DNA from: JAQGLW01 sp035995725 | Lineage (GTDB): Bacteria > Pseudomonadota > Gammaproteobacteria > Burkholderiales > Burkholderiaceae_D | Direction: 5' to 3' | Assembly (NCBI GenBank): GCA_035995725.1 | Contig: DASYKE010000038.1 | Location: 11,218 to 75,217 of the forward strand | DNA: 64,000 bases | Part shown: positions 1 to 8,546 of the stretch, piece after piece | Numbering within the stretch: position 1 is the first letter of the stretch | How the letters are laid out: each line of letters begins with the position of its first letter | Program-made: the position numbers and the translations under genes | The notes under the pieces: generated by a model | The model's input: only the letters and a program-made list of their open reading frames with translations | What the model was told of the DNA's origin: nothing | Databases searched by the model: none

Positions 1-531
1 GCGCTGGTTGCGCATCCGCATCCGCTCTATGGCGGCACGATGGATAACAAGGTGGCGCAAACCCTGGCGCGCGCTTTCGTCGCACTCGGTTATGCCGCCG
101 TGCGGATGAATTTTCGCGGCGTCGGCCGCTCGGACGGAGTGCATGACGAAGGACGCGGCGAAACAGACGACATGGCGGCATTGCTGACCCACATGCGGCA
201 GCTGTATCCGAATGTTCCGGTCGCATTGGCCGGTTTTTCATTCGGCACCTTCGTCCAGGCGCAATTGCAGGAGCGCCTGATTGCGCAGCAGATGCCGGCG
301 GAGCGGCTGGTACTGGTCGGCTGCGCCGCAGGCAAATGGCCGATGCCGGCCGTGCCCGCCAATACCATCCTGATTCATGGTGAACTGGACGATACCATTC
401 CGCTAACACAGGTACTGGACTGGGCACGGCCGCAAGATTTGCCGGTCATCGTGATTCCGGGCGCGGATCATTTTTTTCATCGCAAACTGCAACATATCAA
501 AAATCTGGTAGTCGAAATGTGGCATCGCTAG
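1..531 (+). CDS. Alpha/beta hydrolase, 5' partial
   Basis: The reading frame is open from the first base of the window, so the start lies upstream. The visible N-terminal part reads AHPHPLYGGTMDNKV, a segment typical of a family of small serine hydrolases of the dienelactone hydrolase/YfhR type. The nucleophile elbow appears as GFSFGTF, giving a serine nucleophile in GxSxG context. A late Asp (GELDDTIP) and His (GADHFFH) complete a plausible catalytic triad. About 176 residues are visible, close to the full length of about 210 usual for this family. No signal peptide can be judged because the N-terminus is missing. The substrate is unknown. Confidence 0.85.
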   Translation, partial: ALVAHPHPLYGGTMDNKVAQTLARAFVALGYAAVRMNFRGVGRSDGVHDEGRGETDDMAALLTHMRQLYPNVPVALAGFSFGTFVQAQLQERLIAQQMPAERLVLVGCAAGKWPMPAVPANTILIHGELDDTIPLTQVLDWARPQDLPVIVIPGADHFFHRKLQHIKNLVVEMWHR

Positions 532-849
532 CGCCCGTTACGGGATAATTGGCGCATTTTCGCGGTTGCGGCTGAGTGCGATGCAAGGCGACCCGTTGTG
601 CTGCGGTGCCTGCCGCTGCAAACAGCGGATAACGTCCAAAGGAAATCCTCTGTGCTGCACCCATCCGGGCGTCTCCATCAAAAAGAAATGCTCCTGAAGT
701 ATTGGGGAACACGACAGCGTACCAGCCCCGGCCAGCAAAAATGTGCGAATTATTCCGTAACAGGTCCTTGATGGCGGCGCTATAATTCTCGACTTGTTTT
801 GTCTTTTCAATCGAGCTCGGCACATGCGGGGCTCCATAATGAACGCCCC
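532..849. other. Gene-free stretch upstream of dacC
   Basis: About 318 bases between the hydrolase stop and the carboxypeptidase start. Minus-strand open frames cross it, but they run antisense into dacC and have no family-like content, so I do not call them. The only feature I can support is the candidate promoter near its right end. Confidence 0.5.
757..786 (+). promoter_or_regulatory. Candidate sigma-70 promoter of dacC
   Basis: A perfect -10 hexamer TATAAT lies at 781-786. A 4/6 match to -35 (GTAACA, 757-762) lies 18 bp upstream. Transcription would start near 793 and leave a leader of about 55 nt before the ATG at 850. Inferred from sequence only. Confidence 0.55.
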
Positions 850-1995
850 ATGAAAAAAATATTCGCAGCTCTGGCCGCAACGCTCCTATCTTTATCCGCC
901 GCATTGGCACAATCCCTTCCACCGCCGGCCATTGCAGCCAAATCCTGGCTGCTGCTCGATGCGACCAGCGGCCAGGTGATCGCATCGCAGGATCCGAACA
1001 TGCGGATCGAACCCGCTTCGCTGGCTAAAATAATGACCGCTTACCTGGCATTTTCCGCCGTCAAGGAAAAAAGACTCGATCTGAACCAACTGATCAATGT
1101 GTCGGTACGCGCCTGGAAAGTCGACAAGGACAGTTCCAAAATGTTTATCGATCCGGCCACACCGGTCAAGGTCAATGATTTGTTGTATGGCCTGATCGTC
1201 CAGTCGGGTAATGATGCGTCGGTGGCGCTGGCCGAAGCGGTTGCCGGCACCGAAGAGGCATTCACCGTATTGATGAACCGCGAAGCAGAGCGCATGGGAT
1301 TGAAATCGACCCATTTCGCCAATTCGCACGGATTGCCCAGTCCTGACAATTATTCCACTGCGCAGGATCTGGCCGTGCTGGCGTTACGAATGGTCACGGA
1401 CCATCCGGATCTGTACAAAATTTATTCGACCAAAAGCTTCACCTACAACAAAATCACACAACCCAACCGTAATCGCCTGCTGTGGCTGGACCCGACCGTC
1501 GACGGCATGAAAACCGGGCATACTCAGGCAGCCGGCTTTTGCCTGATAGCGTCCGCCAGGCGCCCGAACGGTAACGGCGACCGGCGCCTGATATCGGTCG
1601 TGCTTGGCACCGCTTCAGACCAGGTTCGCGCACAGGAGAGCCAGAAATTGCTGAACTGGGGTTTCCTCAATTTCGACACCGTGAAGCTGTATTCCAAGGA
1701 TCAGGCCGTGGCAACGCCGAAAGTCTGGAAAGGCTCGCAAAACCAGGTCAAGCTCGGCTTCAACCACGACATATTCGTGACCGTACCCAGGGGTATGGCC
1801 GAGAAACTGAAACCGGTGCTCGAGCGCAAGGATCCTCTGGTGGCGCCAATCGCGCAAAACAGCAAGGTTGGTACGCTCAAGATGATGGCTGACGGCAAAC
1901 TGGTGACCGAGTTGCCGGTTGTCGCGCTGGAGCAGGTCAATCAGGCCGGCATTTTTGGCCGAGCCTGGGATTCGGTCCGGTTGCTGGCGAAATAA
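850..1995 (+). CDS. dacC: D-alanyl-D-alanine carboxypeptidase (PBP5/6 family)
   Basis: Low-molecular-weight penicillin-binding protein that trims the terminal D-Ala from peptidoglycan pentapeptides in the periplasm. I chose the ATG at 850 because it gives a clean signal peptide (MKKIFAALAAT...ALAQ, cleavage near residue 21). The upstream in-frame extension to 799 has no such character. The S11 peptidase motifs are all visible: SLAK at about residues 57-60 (Ser nucleophile and Lys), SGND (the SxN motif) and KTGHT (the KTG motif). Total 381 residues, normal for DacA/DacC, including the C-terminal beta-sheet domain and membrane-anchoring tail. It leads the string that continues with the D-amino acid transaminase and the lipoate genes. 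The choice between dacA and dacC is not certain. Confidence 0.93.
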   Translation: MKKIFAALAATLLSLSAALAQSLPPPAIAAKSWLLLDATSGQVIASQDPNMRIEPASLAKIMTAYLAFSAVKEKRLDLNQLINVSVRAWKVDKDSSKMFIDPATPVKVNDLLYGLIVQSGNDASVALAEAVAGTEEAFTVLMNREAERMGLKSTHFANSHGLPSPDNYSTAQDLAVLALRMVTDHPDLYKIYSTKSFTYNKITQPNRNRLLWLDPTVDGMKTGHTQAAGFCLIASARRPNGNGDRRLISVVLGTASDQVRAQESQKLLNWGFLNFDTVKLYSKDQAVATPKVWKGSQNQVKLGFNHDIFVTVPRGMAEKLKPVLERKDPLVAPIAQNSKVGTLKMMADGKLVTELPVVALEQVNQAGIFGRAWDSVRLLAK

Positions 1996-2126
1996 TGCGG
2001 CATTTTGGTCAGTCCAAAGTCACGCATGCCTGGTCGGTCCGCAGCGGTTCGCGCGCTGTATTTGGATAGCAATCGCCACACCATTGTAATAACAACCAAT
2101 TACCTGCAAATCTATTGGAACTCATT

Positions 2127-2972
2127 GTGAATGATCCTCTGGTCTACCTCAACGGCGCAATGACGCCGCTGTCCGAAGCAAAGATCCCGGTACTCGACCG
2201 CGGCTTCATCTTCGGCGATGGCGTATATGAAGTCATCCCGATCTATCGGCGCAGGCTGTTCCGGCCGGAACAGCACATGGCACGGCTGTTTCGCAGTCTT
2301 GCCGCGATCGGCATTGCGAATCCCCATACAAAGGAGCAGTGGATGAGCCTGATCAGCCAGGTCGTGCAGGCGCACACGGCCGACGATCAGATGGTTTATT
2401 TGCAAGTCACGCGCGGCGTTGCCAAACGAGGGCACGCTTTCCCGAAAGATGTGACGCCGACGGTCTTCATCATGACCAACCCGATTGTGCTGCCATCGGC
2501 CGAAGTGCGCGCCCGTGGCGTGGCCTGCGTGTCGATGGAAGACAAGCGCTGGCTGCGCTGCGAGATCAAGTCGATCTCATTGCTCGGCAACGTGCTGGCG
2601 GCACAGAATGCGGCGGACAACGATGCGGTCGAATCGATACAGTTTCGCGATGGTTTTCTGACCGAAGGATCGTCGTCGAACGTATGGATAGTAAAGAACG
2701 GCAAGCTGATGGGACCACCGAAGGATAACCTGATTCTGGAGGGCATCCGTTACGGCTTGATCGAAGAGTTGTGTGCAGCCAAGGGCATTCCGTTTGAAGC
2801 GCGCCGAATAGCGCGCGCTGAAGTATTCGCTGCGGATGAAGTGCTGTTATCGTCGGCCACCAAAGAAGTCTTGCCGGTTGTCGGCATCGATGGCCGGACT
2901 ATTGGAAACGGCAAGCCCGGCCTCATCTATTTGCAGTTATACGCCGCTTATCAGGCGGCAAAAGCGGCATGA
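2127..2972 (+). CDS. dat: D-amino acid aminotransferase (fold type IV PLP enzyme)
   Basis: Class IV aminotransferase, PLP-dependent, interconverting D-amino acids and 2-oxo acids (D-Ala to D-Glu). Visible family signatures are VYLNG at the N-terminus, PVLDRGFIFGDGVYE, the region around KSISLLGNVLAAQNA with the likely PLP lysine, and EGSSSNVW in the phosphate-binding loop. Length is 281 residues, typical of Dat rather than of the longer branched-chain aminotransferases. Start choice: a GTG at 2127 is preceded by TGGAA six bases upstream; an in-frame TTG at 2115 is an alternative that adds four residues. It lies between a D,D-carboxypeptidase and ybeD-lipB-lipA, the conserved order in Burkholderiales, where it may recycle D-alanine released by DacC (inference). 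Confidence 0.9.
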   Translation: MNDPLVYLNGAMTPLSEAKIPVLDRGFIFGDGVYEVIPIYRRRLFRPEQHMARLFRSLAAIGIANPHTKEQWMSLISQVVQAHTADDQMVYLQVTRGVAKRGHAFPKDVTPTVFIMTNPIVLPSAEVRARGVACVSMEDKRWLRCEIKSISLLGNVLAAQNAADNDAVESIQFRDGFLTEGSSSNVWIVKNGKLMGPPKDNLILEGIRYGLIEELCAAKGIPFEARRIARAEVFAADEVLLSSATKEVLPVVGIDGRTIGNGKPGLIYLQLYAAYQAAKAA

Positions 2973-3019
2973 CTCCTTTTTGAAATGCGCGCCGTTGCAT
3001 TTTCAGGTGTAAAAATATC

Positions 3020-3289
3020 ATGTCCGGACCTACCGAAAGCCTCATCGAATATCCAACCGACTTTCCTATCAAGATCATGGGTGTAATGCAGGATGCTTTC
3101 GTGCAAACTATGGTCGAGCTTGTCACGTTGCACGATCCTACTTTCCATGTCGGCAAGATGGAAATGCGCCCGTCGGCCAAAGGCACCTATCTTGGCCTGA
3201 CCGTCACCGTGCACGCCACCAGCCGTGAGCAACTCGATAACCTGTACCGGGCATTGACGTCGCATCCGATGGTGAAAATGGTGCTGTAA
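3020..3289 (+). CDS. ybeD: YbeD/DUF493 family protein (UPF0250)
   Basis: Small cytoplasmic protein of 89 residues with an ACT-like fold in characterised relatives. Recognisable features are the LIEYPTDFPIKIMG start, the middle VTVHATSREQLDNLYRAL and the terminal HPMVKMVL. Its molecular role is not established. Across proteobacteria it sits between the D,D-carboxypeptidase gene and lipB, as here. It is 47 bases downstream of the transaminase and 95 bases upstream of lipB, probably in the same transcript. Confidence 0.92.
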   Translation: MSGPTESLIEYPTDFPIKIMGVMQDAFVQTMVELVTLHDPTFHVGKMEMRPSAKGTYLGLTVTVHATSREQLDNLYRALTSHPMVKMVL

Positions 3290-3384
3290 CCAGTGCCGTT
3301 CCTTGTCAAAACAATATTGGCATGCTGCAATCCATGCTGTCGCCGGCCAGGCACGACTGTGGCCGTTTCGGTACACTTGCCGCT

Positions 3385-4026
3385 ATGCCCACTCCTATCA
3401 TCCGCCAGCGTGGTTTAGAACCTTACCAGGTCAGCTTTGCGGCGATGCGTGCATTCACCGACATTCGCGCTGCCGATACTGCGGATGAACTGTGGATCGT
3501 CGAGCATCCGTCTGTATTTACGCTGGGACTCGGTGCCGACCCATCCCATGTAATTGATCCGCATGCAATTCCTGTGGTGCAAACCGATCGTGGCGGCGAA
3601 GTCACATATCACGGACCGGGGCAGGCAGTGATTTATCTTCTGATCGATCTGCGGCGCAACAAACCGGACGCACGTCTGTTCGCGCGCGAATTCGTCAATA
3701 AAATCGAGCTGGCGGTGGTCAATACCTTGGCAGCGTATAATTTGGCAGGCGAGCGCAAGCCCGGCGCGCCCGGGATCTATATGTCCGGCGGTCGCTGCCA
3801 GGGCGCAAAGATCGCTGCGCTCGGCTTGAAAATACGCGGCAACGGTTGCACCTATCACGGCGTATCGCTCAATGTGGCGATGGATTTAACCCCGTTCTCG
3901 TGGATTAATCCGTGCGGCTACGAAGGGCTGGCGACGATCGATATGAAAACGCTCGGCGTGGACGTGCCACTGCGAGACGTGCAGTTAGCGCTTGCTTACG
4001 AATTGATTGAACGACTAAAAGGATAA
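3385..4026 (+). CDS. lipB: Octanoyl-[acyl-carrier-protein]:protein N-octanoyltransferase
   Basis: LipB moves the octanoyl group from octanoyl-ACP to the lipoyl domains of 2-oxoacid dehydrogenases and the glycine cleavage H protein, the first step of lipoate assembly. Family motifs are present: DRGGEVTYHGPGQ (substrate-binding segment), the Cys of NPCGYEGL and the Lys of GRCQGAKIAALG that together form the catalytic pair. Start at 3385 gives MPTPIIRQRGLEPYQ and 213 residues, the usual LipB length. The frame is open to 3322 but that extension does not look like the family. lipA follows ten bases downstream of the stop. Confidence 0.95.
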   Translation: MPTPIIRQRGLEPYQVSFAAMRAFTDIRAADTADELWIVEHPSVFTLGLGADPSHVIDPHAIPVVQTDRGGEVTYHGPGQAVIYLLIDLRRNKPDARLFAREFVNKIELAVVNTLAAYNLAGERKPGAPGIYMSGGRCQGAKIAALGLKIRGNGCTYHGVSLNVAMDLTPFSWINPCGYEGLATIDMKTLGVDVPLRDVQLALAYELIERLKG

Positions 4027-4075
4027 TCGCAGCGACATGGCGGGCAATGCCCGGCTTGTCGCCGTGGGCCAAAAT

Positions 4076-5065
4076 ATGGCATCGAACCCAACCGATATCG
4101 CAGCTTCGGCTTACAACCCGAACGACAAGCAAAAAGGCGCCGGCAAAACTGCACGCATTCCAATCAAGATCGTGCCTGCCGATAAACTGCCCAAACCGGA
4201 CTGGATCCGCGTCAAGGCGGCATCGCCTTCGACCCGCTTCTACGAAATCAAGGAAATTCTGCGCGCTAACAACTTGGTGACGGTATGCGAAGAAGCATCG
4301 TGCCCCAATATCGGCGAGTGCTTCGGCAAAGGCACCGCGACCTTCATGATCATGGGCGACAAGTGCACTCGCCGCTGCCCGTTCTGCGATGTCGGCCATG
4401 GCCGCCCCGATCCGCTGGACGTGAATGAACCGGAAAATCTTGCCAAAACCATCGCCGCGCTCAAGCTCGGTTATGTCGTTATCACATCGGTCGATCGCGA
4501 TGACCTGCGCGATGGCGGTGCCGGCCATTTCGCCGACTGCATCAGGAAAGTGCGCGAATTGTCTCCCGCCACCCGCATCGAAATCCTGACGCCCGATTTC
4601 CGCGGCCGCATGGACCGTGCACTGGAAATCCTGAAGGCCGCGCCGCCGGACGTGATGAATCACAACCTGGAAACTGTACCGCGCCTGTACAAGGAAGCGC
4701 GTCCCGGCTCGGATTACGAATACTCGCTGAACCTGTTGAAGCGCTTCAAGGCACTGCATCCCGACACGCCGACCAAATCCGGCATCATGGTCGGCCTGGG
4801 CGAAACCGACGAAGAAATCCTGCAAGTGATGCGTGACTTGCGCGCGCATGACGTCGACATGCTGACCATCGGCCAATACCTGATGCCGAGCGGCGACCAT
4901 TTACCGGTGCGGCGTTATGTACACCCGGATACGTTCAAGATGTTTGAAGAAGAAGCGTACAAGATGGGTTTTGCGCACGCAGCCGTGGGGGCGATGGTAC
5001 GCAGTTCATACCATGCCGATCAGCAGGCGCACGATGCCGGAGTAGTTGTGAATAATCAAAAATAA
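4076..5065 (+). CDS. lipA: Lipoyl synthase (radical SAM)
   Basis: LipA inserts two sulfur atoms into the octanoyl chain on lipoyl domains. It uses one [4Fe-4S] cluster for radical generation from SAM and an auxiliary cluster as sulfur donor. Both cysteine motifs are clear: CEEASCPNIGEC for the auxiliary cluster and CTRRCPFC (CxxxCxxC) for the radical SAM cluster. The C-terminal region retains the conserved serine (VGAMVRSSYHAD). The start is ambiguous: ATG 4037 gives 342 residues, ATG 4076 gives 329. I prefer 4076 because MASNPTDIAASAYNP resembles relatives while the preceding 13 residues do not. It is translated directly after lipB. Confidence 0.95.
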   Translation: MASNPTDIAASAYNPNDKQKGAGKTARIPIKIVPADKLPKPDWIRVKAASPSTRFYEIKEILRANNLVTVCEEASCPNIGECFGKGTATFMIMGDKCTRRCPFCDVGHGRPDPLDVNEPENLAKTIAALKLGYVVITSVDRDDLRDGGAGHFADCIRKVRELSPATRIEILTPDFRGRMDRALEILKAAPPDVMNHNLETVPRLYKEARPGSDYEYSLNLLKRFKALHPDTPTKSGIMVGLGETDEEILQVMRDLRAHDVDMLTIGQYLMPSGDHLPVRRYVHPDTFKMFEEEAYKMGFAHAAVGAMVRSSYHADQQAHDAGVVVNNQK

Positions 5066-5584
5066 ATGAGACAAGTCAACAGCGATAGAGCTGATGTAGA
5101 CCGAAAAACTCCTTTAGTTACAATACATTACCTTCAATTTCGCCCTTCCAAAAAGTGTAATTTCCTGGCGAATTGATTGGCTCGGCGATCTGGCCTTTTA
5201 TGACCGGATGGTTCGCCGTAGACAGCCATCGCTGTTCTTGCAACTATCGCGCGTTATTGCCAACAATTACCACGACCATTCTTCTGTATTACTCGCTCCA
5301 GAATTAATCGCCCCCCGAAACAGTAGCGCAAAGTATGAATATCAGCGGGTACGCTGCCTACGATACCTTCGAATCGGTATGCATTTCAGCAGCAGCCCGG
5401 CATTTCATCCTGAATAGGCGTGGAAAATTCGGAGCAGATCCCTTAATGATCTTAATGACTTAGTTTGGAAGCAGAAACAAATTCTTCCTTCCTTAAGAGT
5501 ACGTTAACTTTCCCCTTCGTAGGATGTGAACACAGCAACGCGAAACCGCGTCGCTCATCACCTCACTTCGAAAGGAACAGCACC
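5066..5584. other. Gene-free stretch before the PepSY gene
   Basis: About 519 bases between lipA and the PepSY start. Open frames at 5208-5417 and upstream of 5585 show no family-like sequence. The right end holds short direct repeats (CTTAATGAT then CTTAATGAC near 5452-5469) and the QseB-like box described separately. I see nothing else I can support. Confidence 0.5.
5492..5525 (+). promoter_or_regulatory. QseB/PmrA-like direct-repeat box and -10 upstream of the PepSY gene
   Basis: CTTAAG (5492-5497) and GTTAAC (5503-5508) are half-sites repeating at an 11-bp period, the layout recognised by OmpR-family regulators of the QseB/PmrA group (CTTAA-N6-CTTAA type). A -10-like TAGGAT lies at 5520-5525, so the box would cover the -35 region as for a class II activator. 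The regulator encoded at 6472 is the obvious candidate (inference). Confidence 0.45.
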
Positions 5585-5938
5585 ATGCGCAACAAATACG
5601 TATTGGCCCTTGGCGGCCTCGTCATAGTGGTCACCGCCGGAACAATGGCATACGCCGAACAGGCATCCACTCACGAAAACGATGCCTTGGCAGATGTAGC
5701 AAAAGTCCAAGTGTCGATCACACAAGCCATCACCACAGCAGAACAAGCGGCAAGCGGTAAAGCAACCAAGGCCGAATTGGAGAATGAAAAAAGTGGCTTG
5801 ATTTACAAAGTTGAAATAGCGAACGCTACTACCAAAAAGGTTATGGATGTCCATGTGGACGGTACCACAGGCAAAGTATTAAGCACCAAGGAAGACAAAG
5901 TCGATCATCAAAAAAAGGATGAAGCTGACGACGATTGA
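5585..5938 (+). CDS. Secreted PepSY domain protein
   Basis: 117-residue protein with an N-terminal signal peptide (MRNKYVLALGG...AYAEQ, cleavage near residue 21). A PepSY domain follows: VQVSITQAITTAEQAASGKA, the middle GLIYKVEI, and DVHVDGTTGKVLSTKED. The C-terminus is strongly acidic and charged. The start at 5585 is fixed by the signal peptide and by GAAAGGAAC 6-14 bases upstream. PepSY domains are thought to bind or inhibit proteases, and small secreted PepSY proteins often sit beside two-component systems; here the QseBC-like pair starts 530 bases downstream on the same strand. A periplasmic sensing or inhibitory role linked to that pair is an inference. Confidence 0.85.
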   Translation: MRNKYVLALGGLVIVVTAGTMAYAEQASTHENDALADVAKVQVSITQAITTAEQAASGKATKAELENEKSGLIYKVEIANATTKKVMDVHVDGTTGKVLSTKEDKVDHQKKDEADDD

Positions 5939-6040
5939 TCAGTCCGTAGTATGAAGGGGGGCGATTTATTCGGTCCCCCGTTCCTCCAAGTTGGATCAAA
6001 ACAACAAAATCAATGATCCAAGCGTCACGAAGCGGCACCG

Positions 6041-6448
6041 ATGACGTTTTTTGTCGTCGTTGGCTCGCTCATTGCCGATGTCGCCAACATGAGCATTCGT
6101 CAAACCGTAAAGCGATCGATTTATACAGTACTTACTCACGGTCGTGACCGGTTAAGCATGCCTGCTCTTCTTCCGAGCATAACCGCTGAAAATGTTCTCA
6201 CTGGCAACCCTGATCGGCTTGCCGTGCGCAAGCTATTCTTCAATCTTTCTTGCAGTGCCGTTGTGGCATTATTTGTCCCACGAGCAAATACCGGCTTCAA
6301 CAAGTTTCAGCTTGACCAGATTCTGATGATCGCCATGATAGTAATTGTGACCTTGCCAGTGGGGCAGACCGTCTGCGAACGTTTACTGGAGAGCCTCTAT
6401 CGGCAATTGCTGGCAAAGCTCACCACACTCGGCTGGATACGGTCGTAA
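6041..6448 (+). CDS. Hypothetical protein, doubtful
   Basis: Open frame of 135 codons directly before the response regulator gene. I do not recognise it. One segment (QILMIAMIVIVTLPVG, about residues 93-108) could be membrane-spanning, and a second weakly hydrophobic stretch surrounds FFNLSCSAVVALFVP. No convincing Shine-Dalgarno precedes the ATG. It may be a real small membrane protein of the two-component operon, a degraded gene, or chance. Kept because it fills an otherwise 530-base gap and ends 24 bases before the regulator. Confidence 0.3.
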   Translation: MTFFVVVGSLIADVANMSIRQTVKRSIYTVLTHGRDRLSMPALLPSITAENVLTGNPDRLAVRKLFFNLSCSAVVALFVPRANTGFNKFQLDQILMIAMIVIVTLPVGQTVCERLLESLYRQLLAKLTTLGWIRS

Positions 6449-6471
6449 CGGATCATCAGGAAAGGAATCCC

Positions 6472-7134
6472 ATGCGGTTGCTATTGGTCGAAGACGATCC
6501 GATGATCGGAGAAAGCATCGAGGAAGGGTTGCGCAGCGAGAATTACGCGCTGGACTGGGTCCGCGATGGACACAGCGCGGAATTGGCGATCGATAACCAA
6601 GTGTACGACCTGATCCTGCTCGACCTTGGCTTGCCGAAAAAGCAGGGACTCGATGTACTGGGTCATTACCGCAAACATGGCGGCGATGCAGCCGTATTGA
6701 TTATTACTGCGCGCGATGCGACAGCGGATCGTGTGAAGGGATTGGATACCGGCGCCGACGATTATCTGATCAAGCCGTTTGATCTGGATGAGCTTTTCGC
6801 CAGAATCAGGGCTTTGCTGCGCCGTCGCGTCGGACGAACACATCCTGATATCGTGCATTGCGGATTAACTCTTAACTTGGCCACGCACGACGTCACGTTT
6901 GGGGGCATCCCTTTGCATTTGTCGGCACGGGAATTCGCCGTGTTGCATGCACTGTTGGATCCGCCCGGACAGGTCATCTCCAAAGCGCAACTTGAAGAAA
7001 AACTGTATGGCTGGAATGAAGAAGTCGAGAGCAACACGGTCGATGTTTACATTCATCACTTGCGGAAAAAGCTTGGGAGTGACTTTATCAAGAACGTTCG
7101 AGGCGTCGGATACAAGGTGGCAAACAAGCCATGA
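6472..7134 (+). CDS. Two-component response regulator, OmpR family (QseB/TctD-like)
   Basis: 220 residues: receiver domain at 1-115 with the acidic pocket (EDD at 7-9), phosphoacceptor Asp51 in LILLDLGLP, the conserved Thr in IITARD and Lys in LIKPFD. A winged-helix DNA-binding domain follows at about 125-218 (LSAREFAVLHALL, VDVYIHHLRKKL, VRGVGYKV). AAAGGAA lies six bases upstream of the start codon. The kinase gene starts inside its last codons (four-base overlap), so the two are translationally coupled. A box of the type bound by this subfamily lies upstream of the nearby PepSY gene, which suggests autoregulated or linked control. The signal is unknown. Confidence 0.93.
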   Translation: MRLLLVEDDPMIGESIEEGLRSENYALDWVRDGHSAELAIDNQVYDLILLDLGLPKKQGLDVLGHYRKHGGDAAVLIITARDATADRVKGLDTGADDYLIKPFDLDELFARIRALLRRRVGRTHPDIVHCGLTLNLATHDVTFGGIPLHLSAREFAVLHALLDPPGQVISKAQLEEKLYGWNEEVESNTVDVYIHHLRKKLGSDFIKNVRGVGYKVANKP

Positions 7135-8441
7135 TGACTATTCGCCGGAAACTGTTGATCGGATTGCTGGGTGGAACACTGGGCTGCACATTGATTGCCG
7201 GCATAGTCATGTATTTGCACGTACAGGACGAAGCCAACGAGTTATTCGATTACCAGTTGAAGCAAGTGGCTGGATCGTTGCCCGCCCAGCTCTCCTCTCA
7301 AGAAAAGATGCCGGGCACAGAAGAGTCCGAAGAGGATATCGTCATTCAGGCGTGGGATCGAAGCGGAAACCTGCTTTATACCTCTCAGCCTGCTTTATCC
7401 CTGCCTCGCTTTCCTGAAACCGGATTCAAGACGGTGTCGGCATTGCATGACCGGTGGCGTGTCTACGGCGAAATGCGTCATGACCGCTTCGTCCAGGTGG
7501 CACAGCCGACCTCGGTGCGGCAGGAACTGGCCGCCGGGCTAGCATTGCGATCCCTGCTGCCGTTTTTGATATTGATTCCTGTACTTGCCCTGCTTATTTA
7601 TGTTGTTGTGGGTCGCAGTCTGTTGCCGCTGCGCCGTGTCGCGCAAGCGGTGGGGCAGCGCTCGCCGAGTGCCTTGCAGCCGCTTTCGATCGATGGGCAG
7701 CCTCCTGAAATACAGCCAATGATCGATGCCTTGAACGATTTGCTGCGACAGCTGGAAAAAGCTTTGTTAACTCAGCGGGCCTTCGTGGCGGATGCCGCGC
7801 ATGAGCTACGCTCTCCGCTCACCGCGCTGAAACTTCAGTTACAGCTGGCCGAACGGGCCAATACTGACGAGCAGCGCTCTGCCGCGTTTGCCAAGCTGCA
7901 CGATCGTCTTGATCGTTCCACCCACTTGGTTCATCAATTGCTGACATTGGCACGGCACGAGCCGAATCAGGCTGTACAGCATTTCCAATTCATCGACCTG
8001 CAGAAACTCGCGCAGCAGCGTGTCGCTGACCAATACATGCTCGCCGAGAGCAAGGGAATCGACTTGGGCGTCGAAACAGGCGCAACACCCGTTCTTGTTC
8101 AGGGAAACATCGATGGCCTTTGCGTCCTGCTCAACAATCTGATCGACAACGCCGTGCGCTATACCCCGGCCGGAGGTCGCGTAGATGTGTCTGTATTCGT
8201 TGACAACGGTCGCCCGGTATTGCAGGTATCGGACAATGGACCGGGGATTCCGGAAGAGGAAAGGTCGCGCGTATTCGATCGTTTTTATCGCCGCGACGAA
8301 AGCGGGACTTGGGGTAGCGGCCTAGGCTTGTCCATTGTTAAGAACATTGCGGATATCCACAAAGCCGAAATTCATTTGGGCGACAATGCATCCGGGCAGG
8401 GCTTGACCATCGCACTTGTGTTTCAAAATGAAGCGAGTTGA
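7131..8441 (+). CDS. Sensor histidine kinase (QseC-like)
   Basis: 436 residues. A membrane segment at about 8-30 and another at about 142-161 flank a short periplasmic sensor region. Then come the dimerisation/phosphoacceptor domain with His224 (ADAAHELRSPLTAL) and a HATPase_c domain with an N box (LNNLIDNAVRYTP), G1 (DNGPGIPEEE) and G2 (GSGLGLSIV). This is the layout of QseC/PmrB/TctE kinases. It overlaps the regulator stop codon by four bases. Ligand specificity cannot be read from the sequence. Confidence 0.92.
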   Translation: MMTIRRKLLIGLLGGTLGCTLIAGIVMYLHVQDEANELFDYQLKQVAGSLPAQLSSQEKMPGTEESEEDIVIQAWDRSGNLLYTSQPALSLPRFPETGFKTVSALHDRWRVYGEMRHDRFVQVAQPTSVRQELAAGLALRSLLPFLILIPVLALLIYVVVGRSLLPLRRVAQAVGQRSPSALQPLSIDGQPPEIQPMIDALNDLLRQLEKALLTQRAFVADAAHELRSPLTALKLQLQLAERANTDEQRSAAFAKLHDRLDRSTHLVHQLLTLARHEPNQAVQHFQFIDLQKLAQQRVADQYMLAESKGIDLGVETGATPVLVQGNIDGLCVLLNNLIDNAVRYTPAGGRVDVSVFVDNGRPVLQVSDNGPGIPEEERSRVFDRFYRRDESGTWGSGLGLSIVKNIADIHKAEIHLGDNASGQGLTIALVFQNEAS

Positions 8442-8546
8442 CTCGTAATTAATCTCATTATTTTCTGAATAAATATGCCATCAATTAATTGCTTTTTCTC
8501 TACAACTCTTGATCGTTCAAAGTAATCTGATTGACTGAACCGGGAA

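Noticed and set aside
497..985. Minus-strand open frames across 497-985 and 538-837
   Set aside because: They run antisense over the dacC promoter and start, contain no family-like motif and no plausible ribosome site.
5950..5985. Terminator after the PepSY gene (GGGGG...CCCCC)
   Set aside because: Only five pairs around a long loop and no T-run after it.
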